Shown piece after piece: positions 1 to 6,179 of a stretch of DNA of 6,834 nt. This DNA comes from Thiomargarita sp. Its GTDB lineage: Bacteria; Pseudomonadota; Gammaproteobacteria; Beggiatoales; Beggiatoaceae. A model generated the notes under the pieces. The model was not told the DNA's origin. It did no database searches and saw only the letters and a list, made by a program, of their open reading frames with translations. The translations under genes and the position numbers were made by a program. Every line of letters starts with the position of its first letter. Position 1 is the stretch's first letter. The DNA is taken from the NCBI GenBank assembly GCA_020721025.1, contig DYNO01000051.1:10615-17448 (forward strand), in the 5' to 3' direction.

Positions 1-90
1 AAAATCAATTGGCTAGGAAAAGTCGAGCATCACGTAACACCAGATAAAATAAACTATAGTTTAGCGACACATCCTATCAATTTAAATTAG
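1..90 (+). CDS. Possible 3' end of an upstream gene (partial)
   Basis: Frame 1 is open from the first base to a TAG at 88-90, giving 29 residues ending in THPINLN. The other two plus frames stop early (TAG at 13, TAA at 42 to 44). The stretch is short enough to be open by chance, and I recognise no family. If real, it is the C-terminus of a gene that begins left of the window and ends 57 bases before the citramalate synthase gene, in the same direction. Treat as tentative. Confidence 0.3.
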   Translation, partial: KINWLGKVEHHVTPDKINYSLATHPINLN

Positions 91-133
91 AACACGGGCA
101 CAACTTCGCGGTAAAATACGTCAATCAATATTG

Positions 134-140
134 AAAAGGA
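134..140 (+). promoter_or_regulatory. Ribosome binding site setting a TTG start for cimA
   Basis: GAAAAGGA ends 7 bases before the TTG at 148-150. This spacing makes the TTG the likely start. The next in-frame ATG (175) would begin right at the catalytic DTTLRDGEQ motif and would remove the first beta strand of the barrel. Confidence 0.65.
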
Positions 141-147
141 TAAAATT

Positions 148-1692
148 TTGAGCAAACAAACTGTATTAGAAATCATGGATACGACCTTGCGAGACGGGGA
201 GCAGATGAAAAATGTCTCGTACACGCCAGAAGAAAAATTGACGATATCCAAGATGTTACTGACTGAAGTCAAGGTAGATCGCTTAGAAGTTACTTCTGCA
301 CGGGTATCTCAAGGTGAAAAAGATTCCGTCAGTAAAATCGTGGCGTGGGCGCAAGAAGCGCATCTGGTTGATCGGTTAGAAATTTTGGGATTTGTGGATA
401 AAGCGCAGTCGGTAGATTGGGCGAAAGCGGTTGGAATTCAACGGATTAATTTATTAACCAAGGGATCGCTTAAACATTGTACCGAGCAGTTGCACAAAAC
501 CCCCAAACAACATCAACATGATATTCGTGACACGATTGAAGCCGCATCCACGCAGGGCATCGACATCAATGTGTATCTCGAAGATTTTTCCAATGGAATC
601 AAAGATTCACCAAAATATGTGTACGAGATGATTGATTTTTTGCTCACCCTGCCAGTGAAACGTATTTTATTGCCAGACACGTTGGGAATTTTCAATCCAT
701 TTGAAACTTATGAATATGTTTCGGCGGTGGTGCGCCATTATCCTCATGTACATTTTGAATTTCATCCGCATAACGATTACGGTCTCGGTGTGGCGAATGC
801 GTTGGCAGCGGTCAAGGCGGGGGTGCGTGGAATTCATGCGACAATCAATGGCATGGGAGAGCGCGCCGGAAATGCCGCATTGGATGAAGTGGTGGTCTGT
901 CTGAAGGATTTTCTCGGTATCCCATTGAATATTGACGAAACCAAGTTGCATCGAGTTTCCCAATATGTTGAAATGTTTTCTGGGCAACGCATGGCACCAA
1001 ACAAGCCGATTTATGGCAAAAATGTCTTTACGCAAACTGCTGGAATTCATGCCGATGGCGACAAAAAAGGTAAATTGTACGCGAATCGGTTGATTCCGGA
1101 ACGTTTTGGGCGAAAGACAGAATACGCGCTGGGGAAATTGTCGGGCAAGGCAAATTTAGAAATGTGTTTGCGAGATTTAGGGATTGCATTGGCGGAAGAT
1201 GAGAAAAAAGTTTTATTGAGTAAAATCATTGAACTAGGCGATAAAAAAGAAGTCATCACTACGGAAGATTTGCCCTATCTCATCAGCGATATTTTTGAAA
1301 CGCCGCAAGATTTGCCTTTTAAATTACTCCGTTGCGTCATCACTTCTGCGTATCACATGCACCCTATTGCTGCAATCAAATGTGCGTATGAAGGGCGTGA
1401 AGTCGATGGTTATGGACATGGAAGTGGGGGATATGATGCGTTTATGCACGCGCTGAAATCGGTATTGAAAGAGTTTTCGATCCAAATTCCCCAACTGATT
1501 GATTATGTGGTGACCATTCCGCCGGGCGGCAAAACCGATTCCTTGGTGCAAGCCACAATTTCTTGGCAAATCAAACGTCATGGCAAAACGGTGGCAGTGA
1601 CCACGCGCGGCGTAAATTCTGATCAAAATATGGCGGCAATTGATGCGACGGTCAAGGTAATTAACCTGATTGTGTCCCACCATCATTCGTAG
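148..1692 (+). CDS. cimA: (R)-citramalate synthase, Leptospira type (LeuA/CimA family)
   Basis: Condenses pyruvate and acetyl-CoA to (R)-citramalate, the first step of the threonine-independent route to 2-oxobutyrate and isoleucine; cytoplasmic. The 514-residue length is typical. The HMGL-like TIM barrel starts with DTTLRDGEQ (residues 11-19). Metal ligands are D11, H206 and H208, and NGMGERAGN is at 234-242. FTQTAGIHADG (294-304) supplies the catalytic H301. A LeuA-type allosteric domain covers about 390-510. Compared from memory with the Leptospira enzyme, the pyruvate-pocket residues L80, L103, Y143, E145, T178 and Y311 are kept. So are most isoleucine-site residues (Y429, D430, L450, Y453, T463, Q493), which suggests isoleucine feedback. 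Long shared strings such as NLLTKGSLKH, RLEILGFVD and IPPGGKTD support this over isopropylmalate or homocitrate synthase, the likely automatic names. Start is TTG, with an RBS at 134-140. It lies 514 bases upstream of leuA, same strand. Confidence 0.85.
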   Translation: MSKQTVLEIMDTTLRDGEQMKNVSYTPEEKLTISKMLLTEVKVDRLEVTSARVSQGEKDSVSKIVAWAQEAHLVDRLEILGFVDKAQSVDWAKAVGIQRINLLTKGSLKHCTEQLHKTPKQHQHDIRDTIEAASTQGIDINVYLEDFSNGIKDSPKYVYEMIDFLLTLPVKRILLPDTLGIFNPFETYEYVSAVVRHYPHVHFEFHPHNDYGLGVANALAAVKAGVRGIHATINGMGERAGNAALDEVVVCLKDFLGIPLNIDETKLHRVSQYVEMFSGQRMAPNKPIYGKNVFTQTAGIHADGDKKGKLYANRLIPERFGRKTEYALGKLSGKANLEMCLRDLGIALAEDEKKVLLSKIIELGDKKEVITTEDLPYLISDIFETPQDLPFKLLRCVITSAYHMHPIAAIKCAYEGREVDGYGHGSGGYDAFMHALKSVLKEFSIQIPQLIDYVVTIPPGGKTDSLVQATISWQIKRHGKTVAVTTRGVNSDQNMAAIDATVKVINLIVSHHHS

Positions 1693-1810
1693 TTTGATAA
1701 AAAATTTCTCAGGAAATCGGCAAAGGACTGCCAACCTGTCGAACGCGCTTTTTTTACTTAATTGATTTGATAAATATTTTCAATCGCCATGAAGTGCTGT
1801 AAAAAAATAC

Positions 1811-1839
1811 TTGGCAAATCTTGCAAAGTTGTTTATCAT
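1811..1839 (+). promoter_or_regulatory. Sigma-70-like promoter for leuA
   Basis: TTGGCA (1811-1816; 5 of 6 to TTGACA) and TATCAT (1834-1839; 5 of 6 to TATAAT) are separated by exactly 17 bases. Transcription would start near 1846, leaving a leader of about 360 bases before leuA. It is the best promoter match I found in the gap. Confidence 0.6.
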
Positions 1840-1932
1840 GACGGCTCACTTTCATTTTAAATATTGTTTCCCCCAATGATTTCAATGACTCCATTCACGA
1901 CGATTTTAACCACTGCTCATCAAGGGCAAGTC

Positions 1933-2010
1933 GTGGCGCGGGCATTGTTTTCCTCATACTTTCTGACCCTGCGACTGCCACCCGTGCGCGCAACCGGGTC
2001 AACACTCTAA
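1933..2010 (+). CDS. Possible leuA leader peptide
   Basis: A short frame between the putative leuA promoter and leuA. A GTG at 1933, preceded by AAGGG (1922-1926) with a 6-base spacer, would give 25 residues ending at TAA 2008-2010. The same frame also opens further upstream at ATG 1876 (44 residues), but that start lacks a Shine-Dalgarno sequence. Five of the 25 codons encode leucine (TTG, CTG, CTG, CTG, CTC), three of them in YFLTLRLPP. A hairpin (1965-2000) overlaps its end and another follows (2018-2031). This fits the layout of an amino-acid attenuator. However, the leucine codons are not consecutive and no terminator with a directly adjoining T-run is visible, so the call is an inference. 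Confidence 0.3.
   Translation: MARALFSSYFLTLRLPPVRATGSTL
1965..2000 (+). promoter_or_regulatory. Hairpin at the end of the leader frame
   Basis: GACCC (1965-1969) pairs with GGGTC (1996-2000). Inside it TGCG (1970-1973) pairs with CGCA (1989-1992), giving nine pairs with a 3-base bulge. It covers the leucine codons of the possible leader peptide, so a ribosome stalled there would prevent it from forming. ACCCG/CGGGT in the same stretch offers a competing fold. Confidence 0.35.
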
Positions 2011-2017
2011 AAATCCT

Positions 2018-2031
2018 GCCAAGGCGTTGGC
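2018..2031 (+). promoter_or_regulatory. Small hairpin after the leader frame
   Basis: GCCAA GGCG TTGGC forms a 5-bp stem with a 4-base loop, 7 bases after the leader stop codon. A T-rich tract (about 2047-2066) follows only after 15 bases, so it is not a standard intrinsic terminator. Another stem, GAGAAT/ATTCTC (2096-2115), lies further down. Confidence 0.3.
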
Positions 2032-2193
2032 TAATTACGCATTCCATTTTTCCATTTTCTTATTTTAATTGATGCTAGGCGTTGTTGCGCGTCCTGAGAA
2101 TGCAGTCATATTCTCCGTGATGACGGTAACACACTGATAATTTTGTCGATTTGTGCACGCTGCGTTCACATTCTCGTCGCATCACGCCTGGCT

Positions 2194-2198
2194 GAGGA
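2194..2198 (+). promoter_or_regulatory. Ribosome binding site fixing the leuA start
   Basis: GAGGA lies 8 bases before ATG 2207. It favours this start over the in-frame GTG at 2153, which would add 18 residues not found in the family and has no such site. Confidence 0.75.
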
Positions 2199-2206
2199 AC
2201 ATTGTT

Positions 2207-3742
2207 ATGACAGACAAACTTTTTATTTTTGACACCACTTTACGCGATGGCGAACAAAGCCCCGGCGCATCCATGACGAAGGAAGAAAAAGTCAGAATTG
2301 CCAAAGCGTTAGAAAAAATGAAAGTCGATATTATCGAAGCCGGCTTTGCGATTGCCAGTCAGGGCGATTTTGAAGCTGTTCAAGCGATTGCCCGCGCGGT
2401 GAAAGACAGTACCGTGTGCAGTTTATCGCGTGCTTTGGAGAAAGACATCGACCGGGCGGCAGAAGCGTTAAAAGAAGCCAATTCGTTTCGGATTCATACT
2501 TTTTTAGCGACCTCGCCGGTGCACATGGAAATGAAACTTCGCATGACTCCCGATCAAGTGGTCGAACAGGCGGTAAAAGCGGTCAAACATGCGCGTAATT
2601 ACACCGATAATGTCGAATTTTCGCCGGAAGATGCCGGGCGGTCGGAAGTTGATTTTTTATGCCGAGTGGTGGAGGCGGTGATTGACGCAGGGGCGACCAC
2701 GATTAACATTCCTGACACGGTGGGTTACAATTTACCAGAATATTTTGGCAAACTTATCGCGACGTTGCGGGAACGGGTGCCGAATTCGGATAAAGCTGTC
2801 TTTTCAGTGCATTGTCATAATGATTTGGGATTGGCAGTTGCAAATTCTTTGGCAGCGGTGATGAACGGAGCGCGGCAAGTTGAGTGTACTATCAATGGGT
2901 TAGGTGAGCGGGCGGGGAATGCCTCGTTGGAAGAAGTGGTCATGGCGGTTCGCACGCGTAGCGATATTTTTCCCTGCGCTACCACGTTAGATACCACGCA
3001 AATTGTGCATTGCTCCCGTTTAGTGTCGAGTATTACGGGCTTTCCCGTGCAACCGAATAAGGCAATTGTTGGGGCAAACGCCTTTGCGCATGAGTCGGGA
3101 ATTCATCAAGATGGTGTGTTAAAACATCGGCAAACCTATGAAATCATGAGGGCGGAAGATGTGGGTTGGCATACCAATCGGATTGTTTTGGGTAAACTTT
3201 CTGGGCGCAACGCGTTCCGTGAACACCTCAAACACTTGGGGATTGAATTTGCATCAGAAGAGGAACTCAATGAAGTTTTCTCTCGTTTCAAGGACTTGGC
3301 TGATAAGAAATCTGAGATTTACGACGAGGATTTGCAGGCATTGGTCAGCGATGTGTTGAGTTACGAACCTGAACATTACAAGTTGATTTCATTGAAAGTG
3401 TGTTCGGAAACGGGCGAACGTCCTCATGCCCAATTGACGATCAGTTTGGATGGAAAAGAGTATCCGGCGGATGCGGAAGGTTGCGGGCCCGTTGATGCGA
3501 CCTTCAAAGCCATTGAAACAGTTGCCAATAGTCAAACTCGCTTGTTGGTATATTCAGTCAATAATGTGACAAATGGCACGGATTCGCAAGCGGAAGTCGG
3601 GGTGCGTTTGGAAAAGGGCGGGCGGGTGATTAATGGGCAGGGCGCGGACACGGATATTGTGATTGCTTCGGGGAAGGCTTATTTGAATGCACTCAATAAG
3701 TTAGTCGCTCCAGAACGCAAACATCCTCAAGTTACGCCGTGA
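2207..3742 (+). CDS. leuA: 2-isopropylmalate synthase
   Basis: Condenses 2-oxoisovalerate with acetyl-CoA to 2-isopropylmalate, the committed step of leucine synthesis; cytoplasmic dimer. With the ATG at 2207 it has 511 residues, close to the enterobacterial enzyme. The barrel opens with DTTLRDGEQ (9-17). It carries HCHND with metal ligands H202 and H204, NGLGERAGN (230-238) and AFAHESGIHQDG (292-303) with the catalytic H300. The regulatory domain (about 390-500) contains GPVDA (427-431) and a TDIV segment (482-485), as in leucine-inhibited LeuA. Strings such as RIHTFLATSP, ARNYTDNVEFS and ATTINIPDTVGY are typical of proteobacterial LeuA and separate it from the cimA-like gene upstream. No leuB, leuC or leuD follows: the next genes run in the opposite direction. 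Control is probably through the long leader and leucine feedback. Confidence 0.95.
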   Translation: MTDKLFIFDTTLRDGEQSPGASMTKEEKVRIAKALEKMKVDIIEAGFAIASQGDFEAVQAIARAVKDSTVCSLSRALEKDIDRAAEALKEANSFRIHTFLATSPVHMEMKLRMTPDQVVEQAVKAVKHARNYTDNVEFSPEDAGRSEVDFLCRVVEAVIDAGATTINIPDTVGYNLPEYFGKLIATLRERVPNSDKAVFSVHCHNDLGLAVANSLAAVMNGARQVECTINGLGERAGNASLEEVVMAVRTRSDIFPCATTLDTTQIVHCSRLVSSITGFPVQPNKAIVGANAFAHESGIHQDGVLKHRQTYEIMRAEDVGWHTNRIVLGKLSGRNAFREHLKHLGIEFASEEELNEVFSRFKDLADKKSEIYDEDLQALVSDVLSYEPEHYKLISLKVCSETGERPHAQLTISLDGKEYPADAEGCGPVDATFKAIETVANSQTRLLVYSVNNVTNGTDSQAEVGVRLEKGGRVINGQGADTDIVIASGKAYLNALNKLVAPERKHPQVTP

Positions 3743-3798
3743 TGCTGTGTCAAATTCTGCATGGCAATTGATTTCACGCTGTTCAAATAGTGTGATAT

Positions 3799-3952
3799 AA
3801 ATCAGGATAATAGAAGAAACTGAAACCGAATAAGATTTGTGTAGTGTATCAGCAAAGCCTCATATAGCCTTTAAATTTCAATCAGTTGCGGTGCATGAGC
3901 CAACGTTGATACACCCTACACAATTTTTAAAACATCTTCTGAATCCTGATTT
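3799..3952. repeat. Nested imperfect inverted repeat between convergent genes
   Basis: The outer arms AAATCAGGAT (3799-3808) and ATCCTGATTT (3943-3952) are perfect 10-base complements. The inner arms at 3837-3851 (TTGTGTAGTGTATCA) and 3907-3923 (TGATACACCCTACACAA) pair except for a 2-base insertion. The centre contains GTGCATGAGCCAACGTTG. It encodes nothing visible and fills the gap between the 3' ends of leuA and cbiO. It looks like a small non-autonomous mobile repeat, and its stem might also limit read-through from both sides. The mobile origin is an inference from structure. Confidence 0.55.
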
Positions 3953-3959
3953 GGGCGCA

Positions 3960-4622
3960 CTACCCAACGAGATTTGATAAACGACCTTGAGTTAAATTTA
4001 CTGTTTGTTGAGTGACTTGCTGCAAAAAGTGTAAGTCATGGGAAACAATCAACATTGCCTGTGGCAACGCTGCAAGCAAGGCAATCACCCGTTGTTCCGT
4101 TGTCGCATCCAAACCGCTGGTCGGTTCATCCAACAATAACACCTCTGGTTGCATCGCTAATACCGTCGCCAATGCCACCAATCGTTTTTCACCACCAGAT
4201 AATTTATAAGTAATTTTCGACTCATAACCTGCCAACCCAAGCAAACCCAAGATATTGCTTACAATTTTTCGTGCCTGCTCCGGCGTTTTCCCCAAGTTGA
4301 GCGCGCCAAACGCGACATCTTCTGCCACGGTTGGACAAAATAATTGATCGTCAGCATCTTGAAATAATAATCCAACTCGCCCACGTATTTTGACAAAATT
4401 AGCTTCAGTTTCACAACGTTGCTGAAAAATTTCAATCCTGCCGGCGGTCGGTCGTAACAATCCCAACAATAAATGCAATAACGTTGATTTGCCGCTGCCA
4501 TTTGCTCCCCGCAATGCCACTTTTTGACCGGAGAAGAGTTGAAAATCAAGCTGTTGTAAAATAAATGGTTGTTGTGGATATTGAAAACTGAGATGATGTA
4601 TGGCAATTATGGGAGCAACCAT
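3960..4622 (-). CDS. cbiO: ECF/CbiO-type transporter ATPase
   Basis: Cytoplasmic ATPase of an energy-coupling-factor importer, probably for cobalt or nickel given the CbiQ-like partner. The 220 residues form one nucleotide-binding domain: Walker A GANGSGKST (39-47), Q-loop LLFQDADDQLF (85-95), signature LSGGEKR (141-147), Walker B VLLLDEP (161-167), D-loop SGLD and switch histidine H195 in SHD. The FQDADDQLF form is typical of ECF A components. It lacks the C-terminal extension seen in longer EcfA and CbiO proteins (about 270-280 residues), so this is a compact form. Its ATG at 4622 sits inside the end of cbiQ (16-base overlap), implying translational coupling. It is the last gene of its unit and converges on leuA. 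Substrate cannot be fixed because no S component is present. Confidence 0.9.
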   Translation of the reverse strand: MVAPIIAIHHLSFQYPQQPFILQQLDFQLFSGQKVALRGANGSGKSTLLHLLLGLLRPTAGRIEIFQQRCETEANFVKIRGRVGLLFQDADDQLFCPTVAEDVAFGALNLGKTPEQARKIVSNILGLLGLAGYESKITYKLSGGEKRLVALATVLAMQPEVLLLDEPTSGLDATTEQRVIALLAALPQAMLIVSHDLHFLQQVTQQTVNLTQGRLSNLVG

Positions 4623-5371
4623 GCGATACCTATCAATCCAAATCCCGCTGTCAGCATGATAATTCCAAATCCAATATCGGCGAGATTTAAGTTAAAGTGA
4701 TGATATAAATAAAATTTTCCGCGAAATCCTCGACATTTCATTGCTGCCATGATGCGTTCCGAGCGATCTAAACTTTTGACCAGTAACATGCCGATTAAAT
4801 AGGCGAAACTGCGATAAGTGTGGCGATTGGCGCGGGGGACGAAGGCGCGTATTTTCATGGCTTGGCGTAGTCGCAAATATTCTTGATATAACACTTCGAT
4901 GTAGCGTAATGTGAATAATAACAATAAGATAAGTTTGTCAGGCACGTAGAAATAGCGCAATACATGGGCAAGGGTGATGTTATCAATGGTGCTCAATAGT
5001 ACGGTCAGCCATAGCAAAATCGTATTTGTTTTTATTGTAATTTCAATTGCTTGTTGCAAACCGGCATCGCTACCGATCAGATTCCCCACTTGAAATTGAG
5101 GCGTACCGGTAACTGTGAAGGGCAAAATTAAAAAGAGCAATAAATTGAATAAATTGAGTGTCAAAAGCCGTTGCAATATGAAAATTTTAGGCAATCGTGC
5201 TAACCAGACCATGCCCAACGCAAAACTGAATCCGATGCTGAGAACGAGCAAGTGTTGTGTGGTGGCGAAAATTGAGATAAATATCAAGGCAATCAAGACT
5301 TTCACCCGTGGATCGCAGCGATGAATGAATGAGTTTCCTTCCGTAAATGGCGAAATAGTGAGATAGAGCAT
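4607..5371 (-). CDS. cbiQ: ECF transporter transmembrane T component, CbiQ family
   Basis: Membrane coupling protein that joins the ATPase to a substrate-binding S subunit. It has 254 residues. The N-terminal motif (SPFTEGNSFIHRCDPRVKV, 7-25) is the CbiQ/EcfT opening. Hydrophobic segments lie at about 24-58 (two helices), 67-86, 108-127, 145-160, 188-199 and 231-252. The two cytoplasmic coupling motifs of EcfT are visible: IRA (174-176, in AMKIRAFVP) and CRG (213-215, in AMKCRGFRG). It overlaps cbiO by 16 bases. CbiQ resemblance points to cobalt or nickel, but cbiM and cbiN, usually directly upstream, are absent; upstream instead is a toxin-gene stub ending 5 bases away. I see no good Shine-Dalgarno before the ATG at 5371. 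Either it is coupled to the upstream frame, or an original upstream region was lost. Confidence 0.88.
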   Translation of the reverse strand: MLYLTISPFTEGNSFIHRCDPRVKVLIALIFISIFATTQHLLVLSIGFSFALGMVWLARLPKIFILQRLLTLNLFNLLLFLILPFTVTGTPQFQVGNLIGSDAGLQQAIEITIKTNTILLWLTVLLSTIDNITLAHVLRYFYVPDKLILLLLFTLRYIEVLYQEYLRLRQAMKIRAFVPRANRHTYRSFAYLIGMLLVKSLDRSERIMAAMKCRGFRGKFYLYHHFNLNLADIGFGIIMLTAGFGLIGIAWLLP

Positions 5372-5376
5372 TTAAA

Positions 5377-5454
5377 TCATTCAGTTGTATGTTGTATTTT
5401 AATGCGTAGAATAGATTCTTGAATATGAAGTAAATAGAGCGTGTCTTCTTTCAC
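5377..5454 (-). pseudogene. Truncated HEPN-domain toxin gene (hepT-like remnant)
   Basis: A 25-codon frame starts at GTG 5454, overlapping the stop of the nucleotidyltransferase gene as GTGA, and ends at TGA 5377. Its EDTLYLLHIQESILRI segment reads like the first helix of DUF86/HEPN proteins, which typically start with a charged residue pair, YL.HI.E.I.RI. Complete HepT proteins are about 110-140 residues, with an R-x4-H-x-Y RNase motif near the C-terminus. All of that is missing here, because cbiQ begins at 5371. The GTGA overlap with an MNT gene is the classic order of HEPN/MNT modules, which strengthens the identification. The frame is too short for any toxin activity. A chance frame is possible, but the position and helix pattern together make decay more likely. 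Confidence 0.6.
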
Positions 5455-5747
5455 AATGGAATGGCTTCTTTTAGAATTCGGTCTTTGAGATACGGGTGAA
5501 TTGTTTCAGAAAGGATTAAATCGACTTTACACTGGAGTAGTCCAGAAAGTTCACGTTGTAAGGCGACAAAATCCAATGCACTGGCATAAGGGGGCAAATC
5601 AATCAATAAATCGACATCACTGTTGGCGTGTGCTTCGTTGCGTGCCACAGAACCAAATACTTTGATATTAGACGCATGGTATTGTTGGCAGAGGGCGAGA
5701 ATTTGAGTTTTATATTTTTGTAGTTCGTTGAAATTTAAGTGTTGCAT
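5451..5747 (-). CDS. Minimal nucleotidyltransferase (MntA-type antitoxin, orphan)
   Basis: A 98-residue MNT-fold protein. It carries FGSVARNEAHANSDVDLLID (31-50), which is the GS-x10-DxD motif with G32, S33, D44 and D46, and a third carboxylate D76 in KVDLIL. In HEPN/MNT toxin-antitoxin modules such proteins add AMP to a tyrosine of the HEPN RNase and so silence it. The motif looks intact, so activity is plausible. Its toxin partner survives only as a 25-codon stub overlapping the stop codon, which leaves this as an orphan antitoxin. The start at ATG 5747 follows a GTTTAAAC palindrome without a strong Shine-Dalgarno. Upstream lies a nested repeat, downstream the cbiQO pair, so the gene is not obviously part of the transporter function. 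It could have been kept as an antidote to other HEPN toxins, or it may simply be a relic. Confidence 0.85.
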   Translation of the reverse strand: MQHLNFNELQKYKTQILALCQQYHASNIKVFGSVARNEAHANSDVDLLIDLPPYASALDFVALQRELSGLLQCKVDLILSETIHPYLKDRILKEAIPL

Positions 5748-5775
5748 GGGTTTAAACCGCTTGATTGTAAGATTA

Positions 5776-5959
5776 TCTGAGTTTGTTGTCTGAATCAGAA
5801 TTGACAGAATGAAGTCTGAACCAAGATTCTCAGGATTTTTGGATGACCATGATTTTGCTTTTAATCAAGTAAATCGTGTAAATCATACAAATCACGGTTC
5901 AGACATTCTGCAAATTCTAAAATTCTGTAAATTCTGATTCAGACAAATTACAGCTCAGA
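5776..5959. repeat. Triple-nested inverted repeat element
   Basis: Three sets of inverted arms lie inside each other. The outermost is TCTGAG (5776-5781) with CTCAGA (5954-5959). The middle is a perfect 16-base pair, TGTCTGAATCAGAATT (5787-5802) with its complement (5930-5945). The inner is a perfect 9-base pair, GTCTGAACC (5814-5822) with GGTTCAGAC (5896-5904). The inner block carries different internal sequence (AATC-rich units) from the middle one (AATTCTG units), suggesting one repeat family inserted into another. Positions 5905-5945 are an exact copy of 6743-6783. No coding capacity is seen. Confidence 0.75.
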
Positions 5960-5974
5960 CAACTTGCTATATTC

Positions 5975-6178
5975 TTACATCTCACTGCGTTGTATCGCGT
6001 CGAAAAGTTCATTTAATGGCGGATTACCTAACCATTGTTCTCTGTCCTTGGTGTAATCACCCCATCCTGTTTCAGATTGTTGCAGAAATCTAATCATGCC
6101 GGTGCAACCCAATTGTTGGGTGAGCACGTCTATCCCTACTTGTCTGACTTGTTCTAATGTCATTGTTTGAGCAATCAT
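5975..6178 (-). CDS. Small putative antitoxin partner of the PIN protein
   Basis: A 67-residue protein starting at ATG 6178, one base after the stop of the PIN gene, with a strong AAGAGGT Shine-Dalgarno 8 bases upstream. The frame stays open further upstream inside the PIN gene, but that part is ignored because of this site. I recall similar small proteins containing a MIRFLQQ...GDYT..R.QWL core next to PIN genes in cyanobacteria and Beggiatoa-like bacteria. Here the core is at about 28-50 (MIRFLQQ, GWGDYTKDREQWLG). The first 22 residues look helical (TLEQVRQVGIDVLTQQLG). There is no recognisable DNA-binding fold. The antitoxin role is inferred from size, coupling and partner. It lies second in the pair, whereas most VapBC-like modules place the antitoxin first. 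Confidence 0.7.
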   Translation of the reverse strand: MIAQTMTLEQVRQVGIDVLTQQLGCTGMIRFLQQSETGWGDYTKDREQWLGNPPLNELFDAIQRSEM

Positions 6179-6179
6179 T

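Larger units (their letters stand above)
1693..2206 (+). other. Long intergenic/leader region between cimA and leuA
   Basis: These 514 bases hold no conserved protein gene that I can see. A run of seven T (1749-1755) follows cimA, but only a weak GGCA/TGCC stem precedes it, so no convincing terminator can be called. A sigma-70-like promoter lies at 1811-1839. The downstream stretch (about 1845-2206) is noticeably more GC-rich in its first part, contains a short open frame and several hairpins, and would be a roughly 360-base 5' leader of leuA. That is much longer than translation alone needs and suggests leader-based control. Confidence 0.6.

Noticed and set aside
667..1050. 127-codon minus-strand open frame inside cimA
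   Set aside because: It lies antisense to well-conserved cimA coding sequence; the translation shows no recognisable domain and has the basic, Arg/His-rich makeup of a shadow frame.
1324..1734. 136-codon minus-strand open frame over the cimA 3' end
   Set aside because: Mostly antisense to the CimA regulatory domain, with no family features or ribosome binding site that I could see.
1722..1755. Intrinsic terminator after cimA
   Set aside because: There is a seven-T run, but only a 4-bp GGCA/TGCC stem more than 10 bases away, so the structure is too weak to call.
2153..2206. Earlier in-frame GTG start for leuA
   Set aside because: It adds 18 residues unlike LeuA N-termini and lacks a Shine-Dalgarno, whereas ATG 2207 has GAGGA at 8 bases.
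5905..5945. CRISPR-like short spaced units (ATTCTG...ATTCTG)
   Set aside because: The units are about 9 bases apart with no unique spacers and no cas genes; they are parts of the palindromic repeat arms.
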